NCBI GenBank assembly: GCA_030686995.1
Contig: CM060693.1
Coordinates: 113,593,728-113,657,727 of the forward strand
Direction: 5' to 3'
Length of the DNA stretch: 64,000 bases
DNA from: Artemisia argyi
Lineage: Eukaryota > Streptophyta > Magnoliopsida > Asterales > Asteraceae
Part shown: piece by piece, positions 9,135 to 20,539 of the stretch
How positions within the stretch are numbered: position 1 is the first letter of the stretch
Layout of the letters: each line of letters opens with the position of its first letter
Position numbers and translations under genes: made by a program
Notes under the pieces: model-generated
What the model was told of the DNA's origin: nothing
Databases searched by the model: none
The model's input: only the letters and a program-made list of their open reading frames with translations

Positions 9135-11783
9135 TCGGACTCAAATTAATCACAAACCACAAGTTTGAATCAATTAATCACTATTGCAAGCCTTATAATG
9201 AAAACAGAAACTTGTATGAACCACTCAATAAGACAAGTAAATAAGCTTGAGCAAATAAGCTCAGAAGGAAAAGCTTATGGGGGCAAAAGTTTGTCTAACC
9301 AACTGAGATTCCAAATACACCAATTGTTTTGATTTTACTACTCAAACACAAGACTAAATGATGCTATGCAAACTGATGAATCAGAATGGTGCAGAGGAGT
9401 AAGCAGTTTAATCAGACAACTTAAAACCTCAATTTCAATAAGTAAAAAAGTTCCAAACTGAAATTTTCTTTTTGATGTTGTTTCCCTTGCTGCCAAACTT
9501 CACAATTTCACTTATCAAAAGTATTTCCAAATAATTTTAAACCCTAGAATTGCTATCAAAGTTGTGACCAAAAACTGAACAATCACTATTTTGACTCATT
9601 AATTCACTGAGGCTTTTGACCAATATGAAGTTTGATTGCTAAAGTCTGAATGAAATTATGATATTAGCCTAGAGTTTGAGTGAATTAAGCTAAAACACAA
9701 GCTTATGCAGCAACTGATGAGATTATGCCACTAACTACCTAACTTACTAACTGATATGACTAAGTGAAAGTTAATTTTGACTTTTTGTATGATAATACTA
9801 CTAAATTAAGCTTAACTGAACTTACTAATACCCTAAGCATGTTACCTAAACACTTTATACCCTCTGAATCAATGATAATACCAGCAAACCTCTCAAATCA
9901 AAACACCCCTATAAGTGAAAGAATTGAGCTTATATGTAACAAATGAACCTCAATGCAATTCCAAACACCAACTCAGCAACAACACAGATTAAATAAGCTA
10001 ATAATGAAGCAAAAACTCAGATCTCAGATATCAAATACCACAGAAGCACATATCCAATATAATAGCAGAATTATGAACAGTGAATAACTCAAATCAAATC
10101 AAACTAAGTTCATATAGAAAAATTAACTTAGACAAGGCTAAACCACAATGCAAATATCAATTAAGACAGAAATAATCAATACTAATAAGCTATGCTACTA
10201 CTAATATGATTATGTAAATGAAATTTAAATTGGAACTTACAAACAACAACCTCCTCAGCTCAACAGAGGGGGTTCACTAAGCTTGCCTGTCTTTTCACAG
10301 GCCAATGGGTCTCCTTATTGGCTGCCTTGATTCCACAAATAAGCTGGCTTAATTGAATAAGCTGATATTTGACTTTGTTTGACTTTTATGAAAATTAAGA
10401 GAACTGATTAAGTAAGCTCACAAAAAGCTATGAGGAAGCTTATATGAGATTATGATAATAGAAAATAAGATTGTTTGAAGCTTAAATTGAGATTAAAACA
10501 ATATATTTTTTAATTTTTTCTGATTTTTTTTGTTTGGATTTTCAATATATGTTGAAACATAAACTGAAGAGAGATATTGAAACAAACTACAAGCTACTGA
10601 TTTCAACTAATAGAAAGTAAATATTGAGATTAAACAAAAATGAAAATTAGAACAATAAGCTATAACTAAAATTGAATTATATTAATAAAAAGAAATTGAG
10701 TACAACTGCTTGGAATGAAAAAAACAGAAACTTAAACACAAAATGATAAAAACCTACTACAAAACTACACACTGACTCTGTGATGCAAAGGGGTATATAT
10801 AGGCTTGAAGCTTGAGGCTCTTGGATGCTTCTAGGAGTCCAGCTCAACAATCTGCGTCCATTTGTGTTTGTTTGAGTCAATATCATCCATCATATCACAC
10901 TTGGTCCCCAATCCTCATCTCTCAGCCCTTGGATCATCATTTCCCAATCATTTGACGCGTTTATACACATGGATCACTGACATGGCAGGTCTGCCATGTC
11001 ATAATTCTTCTAGAAATGCCCGTACAATGACTCTATTGCCCTTAATTGCAGTTAATTGGGATTTATTGTGGGGGAATAGTAAATTAGGGTTCTTGTTTCT
11101 GGGTTTGGGGTAAAATGGGGTGCGGGTAAATTTGTTTTGGGGTTTTTTATTATTTGGGGAGTGTTGACCGGGTATTAGAGAGTTGACCGGGTAAGTGTTG
11201 GGTGGACCGGGTAATGGGAAGTGTGGTGATGGGCTTGTGTTTTTGGGCTTGGTTAAATTAGTTTGGATCCGGTTGTAGTGTAAGGTTTTTAGTAGTAGTT
11301 TTGTTTACAAGGACCAATGTTGTAATTATGCAAACCATAGGGACCAATTCTGTAAATCTCCAAGATTAATTTCCAAAGGCTTGTAATATAATTCTCTGAT
11401 TTATGAGGGACCATATTTGATTTTTCTTCAAGAATTCCTCCAAAGGACCAATTATGTCATTTCTTGAAAGATGAAGGACTAAAATGGCCAATCTCTCCAA
11501 ACTTTGATCAGGGACCATTTATGCAACTTTATGATTCTCTGAGGACTTCCTATGACATTTTGAGCTTTCTTTGATCATTATGCTTCCCCGGCTCCGGCTT
11601 TTGACCTTTTTCCATTCTCGTGCTCGTTTTTGTCGGTTTTGGCTTTGTTTTTGTCCATTTTTCACATATCCATTCCTGCACATACACAAATACAAAAACA
11701 CACATTCTCTTGGCATATTTGGTTAGTATTTGGTGTATTTGGTCTGATTTAAGGCCTAAAAAGGATGTGTGAATAAGCACACA
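9135..11783 (-). repeat. 3' LTR of the outer Athila-like Gypsy element
   Basis: On the minus strand the LTR starts TGTGTGCTTATTCACACA at 11783, right after a polypurine-like GGGGGAGTTTTGA tract. A minus-strand TATATATA lies at about 10793-10801 and could mark the U3/R boundary. The other end is placed near 9135 because subtilase similarity ends there; it is approximate, since the partner LTR is beyond position 64000. The octamer AATAAGCT (or AAGCTTAT) recurs ten or more times between 9240 and 10680. No coding content. Confidence 0.6.
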
Positions 11784-13737
11784 TCAAAACTCCCCCAAAC
11801 GAAGGTATTGTCGTGTCCTCACGCAATGTCATCACCTCACGCTTAAGAGATAAATAATTTCAAAACCTCTCTTTACTGACGTTGTAAAGTAGCAATGATG
11901 GTCAAAAGAGATCTCAAAATCATTTATTCCCAAAAATGCTTCGTTTTCCGATTTTCATGAATAACAACTACTACTACTATTTTTGTACTCTTTCATTTTT
12001 ATATATGTGACGGTTTGCTTGACTTTCATTATCAATTCTTATCTGTTGATAATTTTCAGGGTCTATGAGTAGAAACACTTCTCACAGAAAAGAGACCATA
12101 CGAATAAAATTTGTCATCCTTGATTTTTCACAAGCTCCCAAACTAAGCGTAAAATCGAAATCATTGTTTATCCACAAGTTAGATGCTAACACTACCCACA
12201 AAAGTTACTTGTCTTGTTCCCAGGTCCTAAGTTTTGTATCTCAAGATTCTATTTTTGTGAGAAATGAATTGCTTCTTATTTTCTCGTTTTGATAGTTATT
12301 AGTCCGATAAGAGCACAAAATTTGAACGCTAAGTAGTTTCCAAACTTTCCCTCGAAAACCCCTGCCTACAGAAATCGGGTTCACATAAAGGTCTCTGATT
12401 TAACATGATTTGTGGGGGCCCCCTTTTTATTTACAGCCGAAACATCCCATGTTTGAGACCCGACACGGAAGCTTTTTATTAGGGAAACCCCCGGAGTCGA
12501 AGCTTGGCATTTTTGCATAATTATAAGCACTTTATAATATTTGTCCTTAGTCCTTTATTTCAATTACAACAATAGTTTAAGAGCCGCCAAGATGTAAGAG
12601 CTTTATTATGACCTTGGATTTATATCCGCTGCTTTTTATAGCTTTGGATTCCTCTGCCTTTTAATTGGCTTTGGATTATTATTATTGATATTCATAATCA
12701 TATGCCAAACCCCGAGTCCTACGGCCTTTACTAAGATCACAACATCGGCTGCGAACCGGCAAGATGCAATAGTCTATTTCACCGTAATACTGGTAGTACC
12801 CCTATGTGTACCAAACCCCCATATGCAGAGATTTTGGTGGGAACGAGAAAAAACTAAGTATTGCCCAAACCCCATACACTTAATTAATCCTAGAGATCTA
12901 TTTTTATTGGTGTGCAAGCTTGTGGGAACAAGGAGGCCACAAGTACCTTTCGTGGGCTCTAAAGAGATCCAACTACTCCACGTTTAGCACGAAACTTCTA
13001 AATAAACTCTATCATTCCTTGATCTCTGCAAATTTAAAATCCCAAGTAATGAGATCCGCAGATGCTTAGCCGATAATCTTTTGACTATATTGGTTAAGGG
13101 AGACAAGTTAGGGCTCAACACGCCCGGTCAAATCGGAATATTTATTTCTACTCTCACCGGTAGGAAAGTCAAAACAAGGTGTCAAATCTTATTATTATAC
13201 CATATATATCATATCATTATTTTTTTTTTATTTTTTTGCAATAAAAAGGTGACAAAAATTTTAAATTTTGGTGGAGAATCGGAGTTGCGTAAGTTAACAG
13301 CTCAGACGAAGGTAACAGATCAAATCAAATCAAAGATTCACCCCCCCCCCCCAAGTCTAAAGTGAAACATTGTCCTCAATGTTTTAAGGGTACGGGTAGT
13401 CTACGTAATATCTAAGGCCGTTTATTAAGTATGCCAAAAGATAAACGTTAGTCGATAAGATTTTGGATATGGTGAATTTCTGAAATAGCAGCGAAGAATG
13501 AGACTCGAGTGGAGAGAATGACAAAACACGAGCACGAGAGTCCTCAAACTTCGGGGATATTCCTGAACATTCACAAACAACCACGAAAACACGAGTTTGG
13601 AAAGGGTCGCCCCCCTCACGTCACGTTATTTAAGAAATAGAAAATAAAGAAAATGAAATGGATAAGCATGGGGTGCCTCCCACGAAGCGCTTGTTTTTTT
13701 ATTACCGAGTCACATGAGCTTGACTCGATCCCCGAAT
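11784..13737 (-). mobile_element. 3' untranslated region of the outer Athila-like element
   Basis: About 1.95 kb between the end of integrase and the 3' LTR. Near 13341-13385 the minus strand reads AACATTGAGGACAATGTTTC, then a run of 12 G. This landmark is typical of Athila/Tat elements downstream of pol. The 13640-13735 stretch (GGGGTGCCTCCCACGAAGCG) is likewise familiar from these elements. No env-like frame is preserved. The short ORFs on both strands are not supported. Confidence 0.65.
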
Positions 13738-14931
13738 TTAGTTATCCTTAGGGAAAGTTTGGAGATCCGGGACAACCATGGGTGGTATGTCCCCTCCGAA
13801 ATAATGTTTGAGACGATGACCATTCACCTTAAAGTTGGAACCATTAGATTGAGCTAGCTCGATGGTTCCATAAGGAAATACTTGGGTAATGGTGAATGGT
13901 CCAGACCAACGGGTTTTAAGTTTGCCCGAGAATATCTTCAATCGAGAATTGAAAAGAAGGACTCGATCACCAACGTAGAAAACGCGATCTTTAATCTTAG
14001 CATCATGAATCCTCTTTGTTTTCTCTTTGTAGATCAAAGAATTCTCATAGGCTTGATCACGAAGCTCAGTCAATTCATTCAATTGAACTTTACGATGATC
14101 ACCCGCGGTTTGAATGTCAAAATTAGCATGTTTCAAGGCCCAGTAGGCCTTGTGCTCAAGTTCAAAGGGCAAATGGCAGGCCTTCCCATAAACCAGCTTG
14201 TAAGGAGTGCACCCAATGGGTGTTTTGTAAGTGGTACGAAAAGCCCATAATGCATCATCTAACTTATCAGCCCATGAAGCACGATGTTCTCCTACGGTCC
14301 TCTCTAAAATACGTTTCAAGCCACGATTGGACACCTCAACTTGACCACTCGTTTGTGGATAATATGCAGTAGAAAGACGATGTGTGACACCATATTTGAG
14401 CATAACCTTAGCGAATTGGTCATTACGGAAATGGGTCCCACGATCACTTATAATAGCACGAGGTGCACCAAATCGGGCGAAGAGACTTTTAAGGAATTTC
14501 ACAAAAACTCGGGCGTCATTGGTGGGGAGCGCTTTTGCTTCAACCCATTTAGATAAGTAATCGATGGCCACGAGTATATATTTGTTTCCTCTTGAAGACG
14601 GGAATGGTCCTATGAAATCGATACCCCAGACGTCAAAAATTTCACAGACTTGGATAGCATTTTGAGGCATCTCTTCTCTCTAAGAAAGTTTTCCTTGACG
14701 CTGGCAAGAATCACATGATTTAACCAATTCATGGGCATCCTGATAAATCGTCGGCCAATAGAAGCCGGAATCAAAAAATTTCTTAGCTGTGAAGTTGGCA
14801 CCATGATGTCCCCCCGTGGGTCCATTGTGGCATGCCATGAGAATTTCAGCGGCTTCCTTGCTATGAACGCACCGCCGGATCACTTGATCCATACAAATTT
14901 TAAACAAGTAGGGGTCGTCCCAGAAATAATG
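13738..14931 (-). pseudogene. Athila-like Gypsy integrase (3' half of pol)
   Basis: The frame on the minus strand carries the zinc-binding HHCC region ([13 protein letters not shown] ... CDSCQRQGK, 14907-14690), then the catalytic core with Asp in WGIDFIGPF, Asp in IISDRGTHF and Glu in SGQVEVSNR. It ends with the SH3-like C-terminal domain ([28 protein letters not shown]), diagnostic of the Athila/Tat branch. A TAG at about 14679 breaks the frame between the zinc finger and the core. A complete GGTHF-type motif has Arg for the first Gly. The upstream part of pol was displaced 46.7 kb to 61610 by the Copia insertion, which splits a codon run at CAT/TAT (duplication TAATG, 14927-14931). Confidence 0.93.
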
Positions 14932-15275
14932 TGTTAGGTACCCATATTGATTTCACACAAACAAGAATGAGATAGATATAAGGATGGGATGATTATGAGA
15001 ATGAGAGAATAAGAATTGTAAGAGTTTTCTTAATATTTCACATAACCAACCAAGTTTACAAATGGCCTAAGCTTACTATTTATAGGGAAGGAGCTAGGGC
15101 AACACACCCTCTCCTTCCTCTCATCATTTCGTGGGCTTGGAGGCCCATGGGTTACATTACTTAAGTCTAGTAAACTTAATACAAATTGTAAATGAAATTA
15201 AATAATAACTAAGCAACCTAATATTATTACAAATGACCGAGACTTGATAAAATAGTAAAACTTTGATCCCAACCA
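14932..15275 (-). repeat. 3' LTR of the large Copia element
   Basis: Plus-strand TGTTAGGTACC through CCCAACCA; on the minus strand it begins TGG after the polypurine tract CTTAGGGGGAGA (15276-15288). Minus-strand TATAAATA at 15077-15084 is the likely core promoter. It is nearly identical to 61262-61604 apart from about seven substitutions and one terminal indel. Confidence 0.97.
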
Positions 15276-16676
15276 TCTCCCCCTAAGGGTCGGTCATCAC
15301 GGTTGCTTGACGTCTTTGTCATTTCTTCATCTTTGACTTTAACAGCTTTAGACGTCTTTCAAAAATCATGAGATAAAATCATTCATCGTTCTTTGTTCAT
15401 AGTTGTTGTAATGGTGATCATGTTATGAAGTTGTCTGCCGATCGTCACTTCTGCGTCTGTGGTGATAATCCGCCATTCCAACATGCTCATACATCTTTGA
15501 ATTATGACTTATACATGTGCGTAGTTCCCTTTCTTAGACTTTTGATCTTTAGTCTATATACTCTTTAGATTCTTCTTTTTGGCGTAGAATATTTCTTTGA
15601 ACTTTGTGTTGCTTTGATCTTTGAGGGAGCTTTTGATGACTTCAAGATGCATGTATGAGCATGTGGAACCCGTTGCCATGGAGATAATGTGTACCTGCAT
15701 GTAAACAGTTAGCAATAAAACATCCGGTACTTACAGATAAGGAATTAGAGATCGTCAACAGCATAGTGTGAAGACTCCTTCTAACCCTTATCAAGGTTGT
15801 TCCCATGTCAGATACTCCCGAGGGAGCTTACAAGACCTACTTAGTAGCTCAATGACTGGGTGAGTCGCTGGGGATCACTCCACGACTGTAGACCGCTAAG
15901 AAACCACCGCAAACACTAAGCGTAACTCACAAGGAGTTACCGAAGTGACCTGCTATCAGGGCTGTTTGATGTTGACCCTGGCAGGATTTCCGTTCAATCA
16001 TTGAGAAATACTTATGTAAATTCTCTCATAAACGTTCTTGGCAAATTGCTAAGATCTGCGAAGGACTCGATAATTTACAGCTAGTGTCCATTGATGTAGA
16101 ACACCAGTTGTAGAAATACTAAGTGTTCCTAAGAGATCTTTGATGTATCTCATGGCTCTAGACTCAAAAAGTGCACACTTAGGTTTCCTATGCGGAGACT
16201 AGGGAGGGGTCTCCTGCTTCAATATCAACCATCTCTAATAGATGAATCGATAGATTACACCGGTTCCCCGTGAGAATGAAACAAGCTCTTTTAAGAGAAC
16301 TTGAGTGGTTAGAAGGTTTAGTTCACTGGGTCCATGACGGCTTTATCTTCAATACCGGTGTTATCTTTGCAACAACCAGTAGCATACGAATAGAACCCGG
16401 TGTGTGCCCTAAGGTTGAACGTATGGAGGGCTATTTCTTTTCACCCTTTTCTTTACTTTTCTTTTTAATTGTTCAACTCCTTCTTTCCATTTCATTCTTT
16501 TCTCCTTTTATCGTATCATACCTAAGGACTTCTAATTCTAACTATTGGTGATGTCCTTGGGTAGATCCCTCCGGCTCTGGCGGATCATAGGACGGTTTTT
16601 CCTATCTTAATCACCTTATATCTCCATGATTATCCGACAATAGCCAAGAAACCTTTGATGAAAATCTCTCAAAGTG
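15276..16676 (-). mobile_element. Copia 3' UTR, distal part
   Basis: Non-coding stretch between the inserted Gypsy element and the 3' LTR. It holds the polypurine tract next to the LTR. The 93-codon plus-strand frame at 16270-16551 is antisense to the element and unsupported. The sequence resumes at 45899 on the far side of the nested insertion. Confidence 0.75.
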
Positions 16677-17713
16677 TTTGTTGTAACAATTCACATTTTT
16701 CAGGTTAACTTTTATTCCCGAAAATTTCACTATTCATTTTACTATTCACTTTTTACTATTCATTTTTCCGAAATTTGATTTTTATTTCATATTCTAGTAT
16801 GATAAATCATTTCCATGGCAAAATAAAAGTTTGACACTCATTAGATCATTTTCGCGAAAGTTATTAAGGAACTACACGTTTTAGGGTAAAACGTCATTCA
16901 AAAATCCTACGCACAACGAAACTCGACCGCGTTAATTTTTCCCGCATCAGAAAAATGTTTGATACACTCATGAATTATTTTAGAATTGATCATGACTGAG
17001 AAAAATGTGACCAAATAAACCTCGGCCGTGAGAAACAGGAATTTTCGTTTCTAAGCACTTTTACTTAGCAGTAACCTTAGCCTATACATGCACCGCGTTT
17101 CTAAGACAATTTGAGTTTTCACATTTTTGGAATAAGTCAACATATTTACCCCCCCTCCTTTGACCAAAAATCATTCTTTGATTTCATAAATCATTCATTG
17201 ATTTTTAGGCTTACGGTTTTATGTCTTAAAGACATTAAATACCAACCGACACTAGACTGAGCCCAGTCTAGACATTATAAGTCATTTTAAATCATTATTA
17301 TCATATTAGAAAAGTAACATTTTACTTTTCTCAATTTTACACAATATTTGTACGTTTTACGTATTACGCGTTTTAGACCCGTCTTTCCAGTTTTAGCAGG
17401 GTTTTAGCACCCCAATAGAACCTACCACTCTTTTTATATTTTATTATGGAGTATATTGATATGTTTAACCATTCTTTCAAGTTCCACATTTTTACGATAC
17501 CCGGTTTTACGTTTTGAGGCTTAATCATTTACGGTTAGCATTTTTCGGAGTCAAAACTAGCTCCATAAGTAGGATAATATCACCAAGACCAACTCATCCT
17601 TCCTATCTTCATATGAACTGACTTATGGGGGGGGGGATTCATACCCTTGTGTGTCATGATCTCATGCTAAGAGCCTTAGGATCCATCCATGTGTTACACT
17701 TGCTCTCCAAGCT

Positions 17714-17755
17714 TTGACTAGTCAAGGTTTGTAACCTCCTCAAGGCCATATAAAG
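17714..17755 (+). promoter_or_regulatory. W-box palindrome and TATA box in the 5' LTR
   Basis: TTGACTAGTCAA contains two divergent TTGAC W-box cores, the site of WRKY factors, 24 bases upstream of TATAAAG. Both are kept in the 3' LTR (43491-43502 and 43526-43532). WRKY control is inferred. Confidence 0.55.
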
Positions 17756-18960
17756 CCTCCTTGCCCTCCTTGTTGCCGTCCACCATCACACACACCATCA
17801 CCTCACACTTAGCTAATTCTCTTCCAATTTTATGCAAGAATCAAGTGCTACAACAACATATAAACCCTAGTTTGATTTTAAGTAATCAAACTACTTCCAA
17901 TCTTTTGAAACTTTGGTGATTCTCTTGAGTTTAGATCTACTCAAGTCACCTCAACTTTCATCATCTCTCTTTCAAGAATACAAGGGTAGAAAGATTGCAT
18001 GAAGTGAAGTAGGGTGAAGCTTAAGTCTATCAAAGTCCTTACCTTACATGTTAACTTCCTTTCTTAATTGAAAGCCAAAAGTTGTAAGCAAAACCCTAAC
18101 ATACTTCTTGTTAAATATCATATCATGTTATTTACATATCATTCATGCTATATTTTGTCTTGTGATGATGTCCATGATGTATAAAAATGGGTAAAACAAG
18201 TTATTGTAAATGATTGTTAACTTATGTTATTTAAACAAGTAAACTAGTGACTTTCTTGGTGAAATCTGATCAAAATGGGATAATTATGATATTGGACAAT
18301 TACATATTATAGTAGAGGACTTAACAAGGAAACCATAGCAATTTGAACCACTTAAAATGAGTACATGAGTAAAAAGTTATGACCATTTGAAGTTACCAAA
18401 ACTTTGTGGCAAAACTACCTAAATACCTTCTGTGACAGAACATAAAACACGCAAAAAGAGGCCCTTCTGGTCCGTTTAACGAAAAAGTTAAAACACGAAA
18501 GTTGTCCGGAATCACGTTTTCTTCAGAAAAATCAAGAGCATGTATCCAGAAAACCAATAACGAATGTGAGTTTCGTCAGTTTCTTAACAGCTATTTTATA
18601 TACCAAAGTTACTAAATAATAGTTATGATTTAATAAGACCAAGAAGTCTAATGACCTAAATTCAAGACAACAACCATGGCTAAAGCTAAGGTTGAGTCTC
18701 AATACCATGGAACAATGACCAAAGGTCATGGCAAGGCCATGACTAAATGACCATATAAACTTACTTAGGCGTAACATGAGCTAAAGAGTTGGCGATAACT
18801 TAAACATACAATTTGAATCTACTTCATCTAATGAACCATGAGATCTTACAAGTAATTGTCATACAAGACTTAAGAAACTTATCCTAATAACAATCTTCAT
18901 GTAAAAATAAACTTTCCTAAGTTTATTCAAATATTGGACATGTAACTTTTCGGATCAAAA

Positions 18961-18962
<2 letters not shown>

Positions 18963-19033
<71 letters not shown>
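18963..19033. repeat. (TA)n microsatellite
   Basis: About 71 bases of pure TA. The same place in the partner LTR (about 44741-44752) has only about 12 bases, so the repeat expanded after insertion, or contracted in the other copy. Confidence 0.97.
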
Positions 19034-19039
<6 letters not shown>

Positions 19040-20186
19040 TATCAAATACTACAATAGTAGGGAGCCTCATGTGAGGAGTTCATTAAGTAAGCCGTCGAGA
19101 TAAGTTATGGATTTACGAATTAAAGTGTCCTGGCTACTCGAACGTTTACTACATGACTTCTGAATTATGTCGGCCCGAACGGTAGTAAACGATATATAAA
19201 CTATACATGTTTCATGAATCATTTCTTTTCAAAGACTTACACTATACTTTGTACACATCAAGGACTAAATGCAAGACATATATTGGCAATTCTTCATATT
19301 CTTTACTCAAATCTTAAGTCGCAACATTCTATTATAGGTTGCTTGTAGAAACCTTCGCGATCCGACCATCATATTCACTACTTGCTATTTAACTTAAGGT
19401 GAGTTCATAGCCTCACTTTCCATTACTTAATTGTTTTACAAACCCTTGGGGGGAATACATGCTATTATTTTTCAACCGAACACAATGCTTTTCAATTGTA
19501 TGCTTGCCTGATTGTTTTATTTTCACTAAGTAACATCCTTGCCAAACCAAGATCCCTTATTATGAACCATTTAATCACTAGTAATAGTGAGCGCGAATAT
19601 TGTGAATAGGCCTATTGGGATTGACGAATCCCATTTGTGATGACTAAGTTCAAACAAATGAATTAATATTTGAAACATAGGTATGACGGCAAAGTACCTA
19701 CCGGGATAACTCCGCCGATTGATATTGGTACACGTTAACGTTTTGGTGTTATAAGCTTAGTGTTATAATACCTGTTTTGTTTTCCAACCATTGGTATGAG
19801 TCTATAGCTCACACTACCAACATATTGAGTTCAACCATTAAACAAACTCTATGAATATCACTCTACCTTTGTGTTGACCTTTTAAGAGTGTATTTCAGGT
19901 CCATGATAATCAAGAATGGCACGGAGGGGCACGGACTAAATAAAGAAGGCTATAATCTACTTTGTCATTCGATAAACATCAAAAGACTTTATATTGATGT
20001 ATTTTGTAAATATGGAACCTTTTTGGGACCTAACTATGTAAACTCTGATATATTTGAATAATTCGAGTGATAACATCTTTTGAAGCGACTCGGTTGGAGA
20101 TCGTTTTCTATTATTATGACTATTGTGCTGTCGAGTAACACCCAGTTTGAATTCCGCTGCATCCATGAATTAGGGGTGTTACAGAT

Positions 20187-20203
20187 TGGTATCAGAGCCA
20201 TGG
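20187..20203 (+). other. Primer-binding site of the gag-only Gypsy element
   Basis: TGGTATCAGAGCCATGG lies three bases after the 5' LTR. It is the standard plant retrotransposon site complementary to the 3' end of initiator methionine tRNA, and it fixes the element on the plus strand. The following 300 bases to 20509 are leader without coding. Confidence 0.95.
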
Positions 20204-20539
20204 TTATAGAGAAATGGGTCTAATTGAGACCTAAACTATAACTACACTTACAAGCAAAAACATTTTTATAGCCTTCCGCTCTCCGTGTCTTCCACCCTCC
20301 AGACGATTATGGACTTATTAAGCATTTTATACTACACAAACATGTTAGCATATGGATATATGTACCCCTAGCATAATTGAGCATTTTCCCGTAAGCATTT
20401 TATACTACATGAACATATAAGTATATTGATTTATACACACTTGTCATATTTTAAGCACTTCCCATAAACATGGAATTGTTTTAACATAGTAATTCTTCTC
20501 ATAGAAATCATGTGCGTACCCACTTCTCCCGATTATGTG

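Larger units (their letters stand above)
16682..20183 (+). repeat. 5' LTR of the gag-only Gypsy element
   Basis: A 3,502-bp LTR running from TGTAACAATTC to GGGGTGTTACA. Near its start are repeated ACTATTCA units (16729-16770). The promoter region has the palindrome TTGACTAGTCAA (17714-17725) followed by TATAAAG (17749-17755). A TA microsatellite (18963-19033) is far longer than in the 3' copy. No coding sequence. Confidence 0.96.

Noticed and set aside
16270..16551. 93-codon plus-strand frame
   Set aside because: Antisense to the Copia 3' UTR, no recognisable motif.
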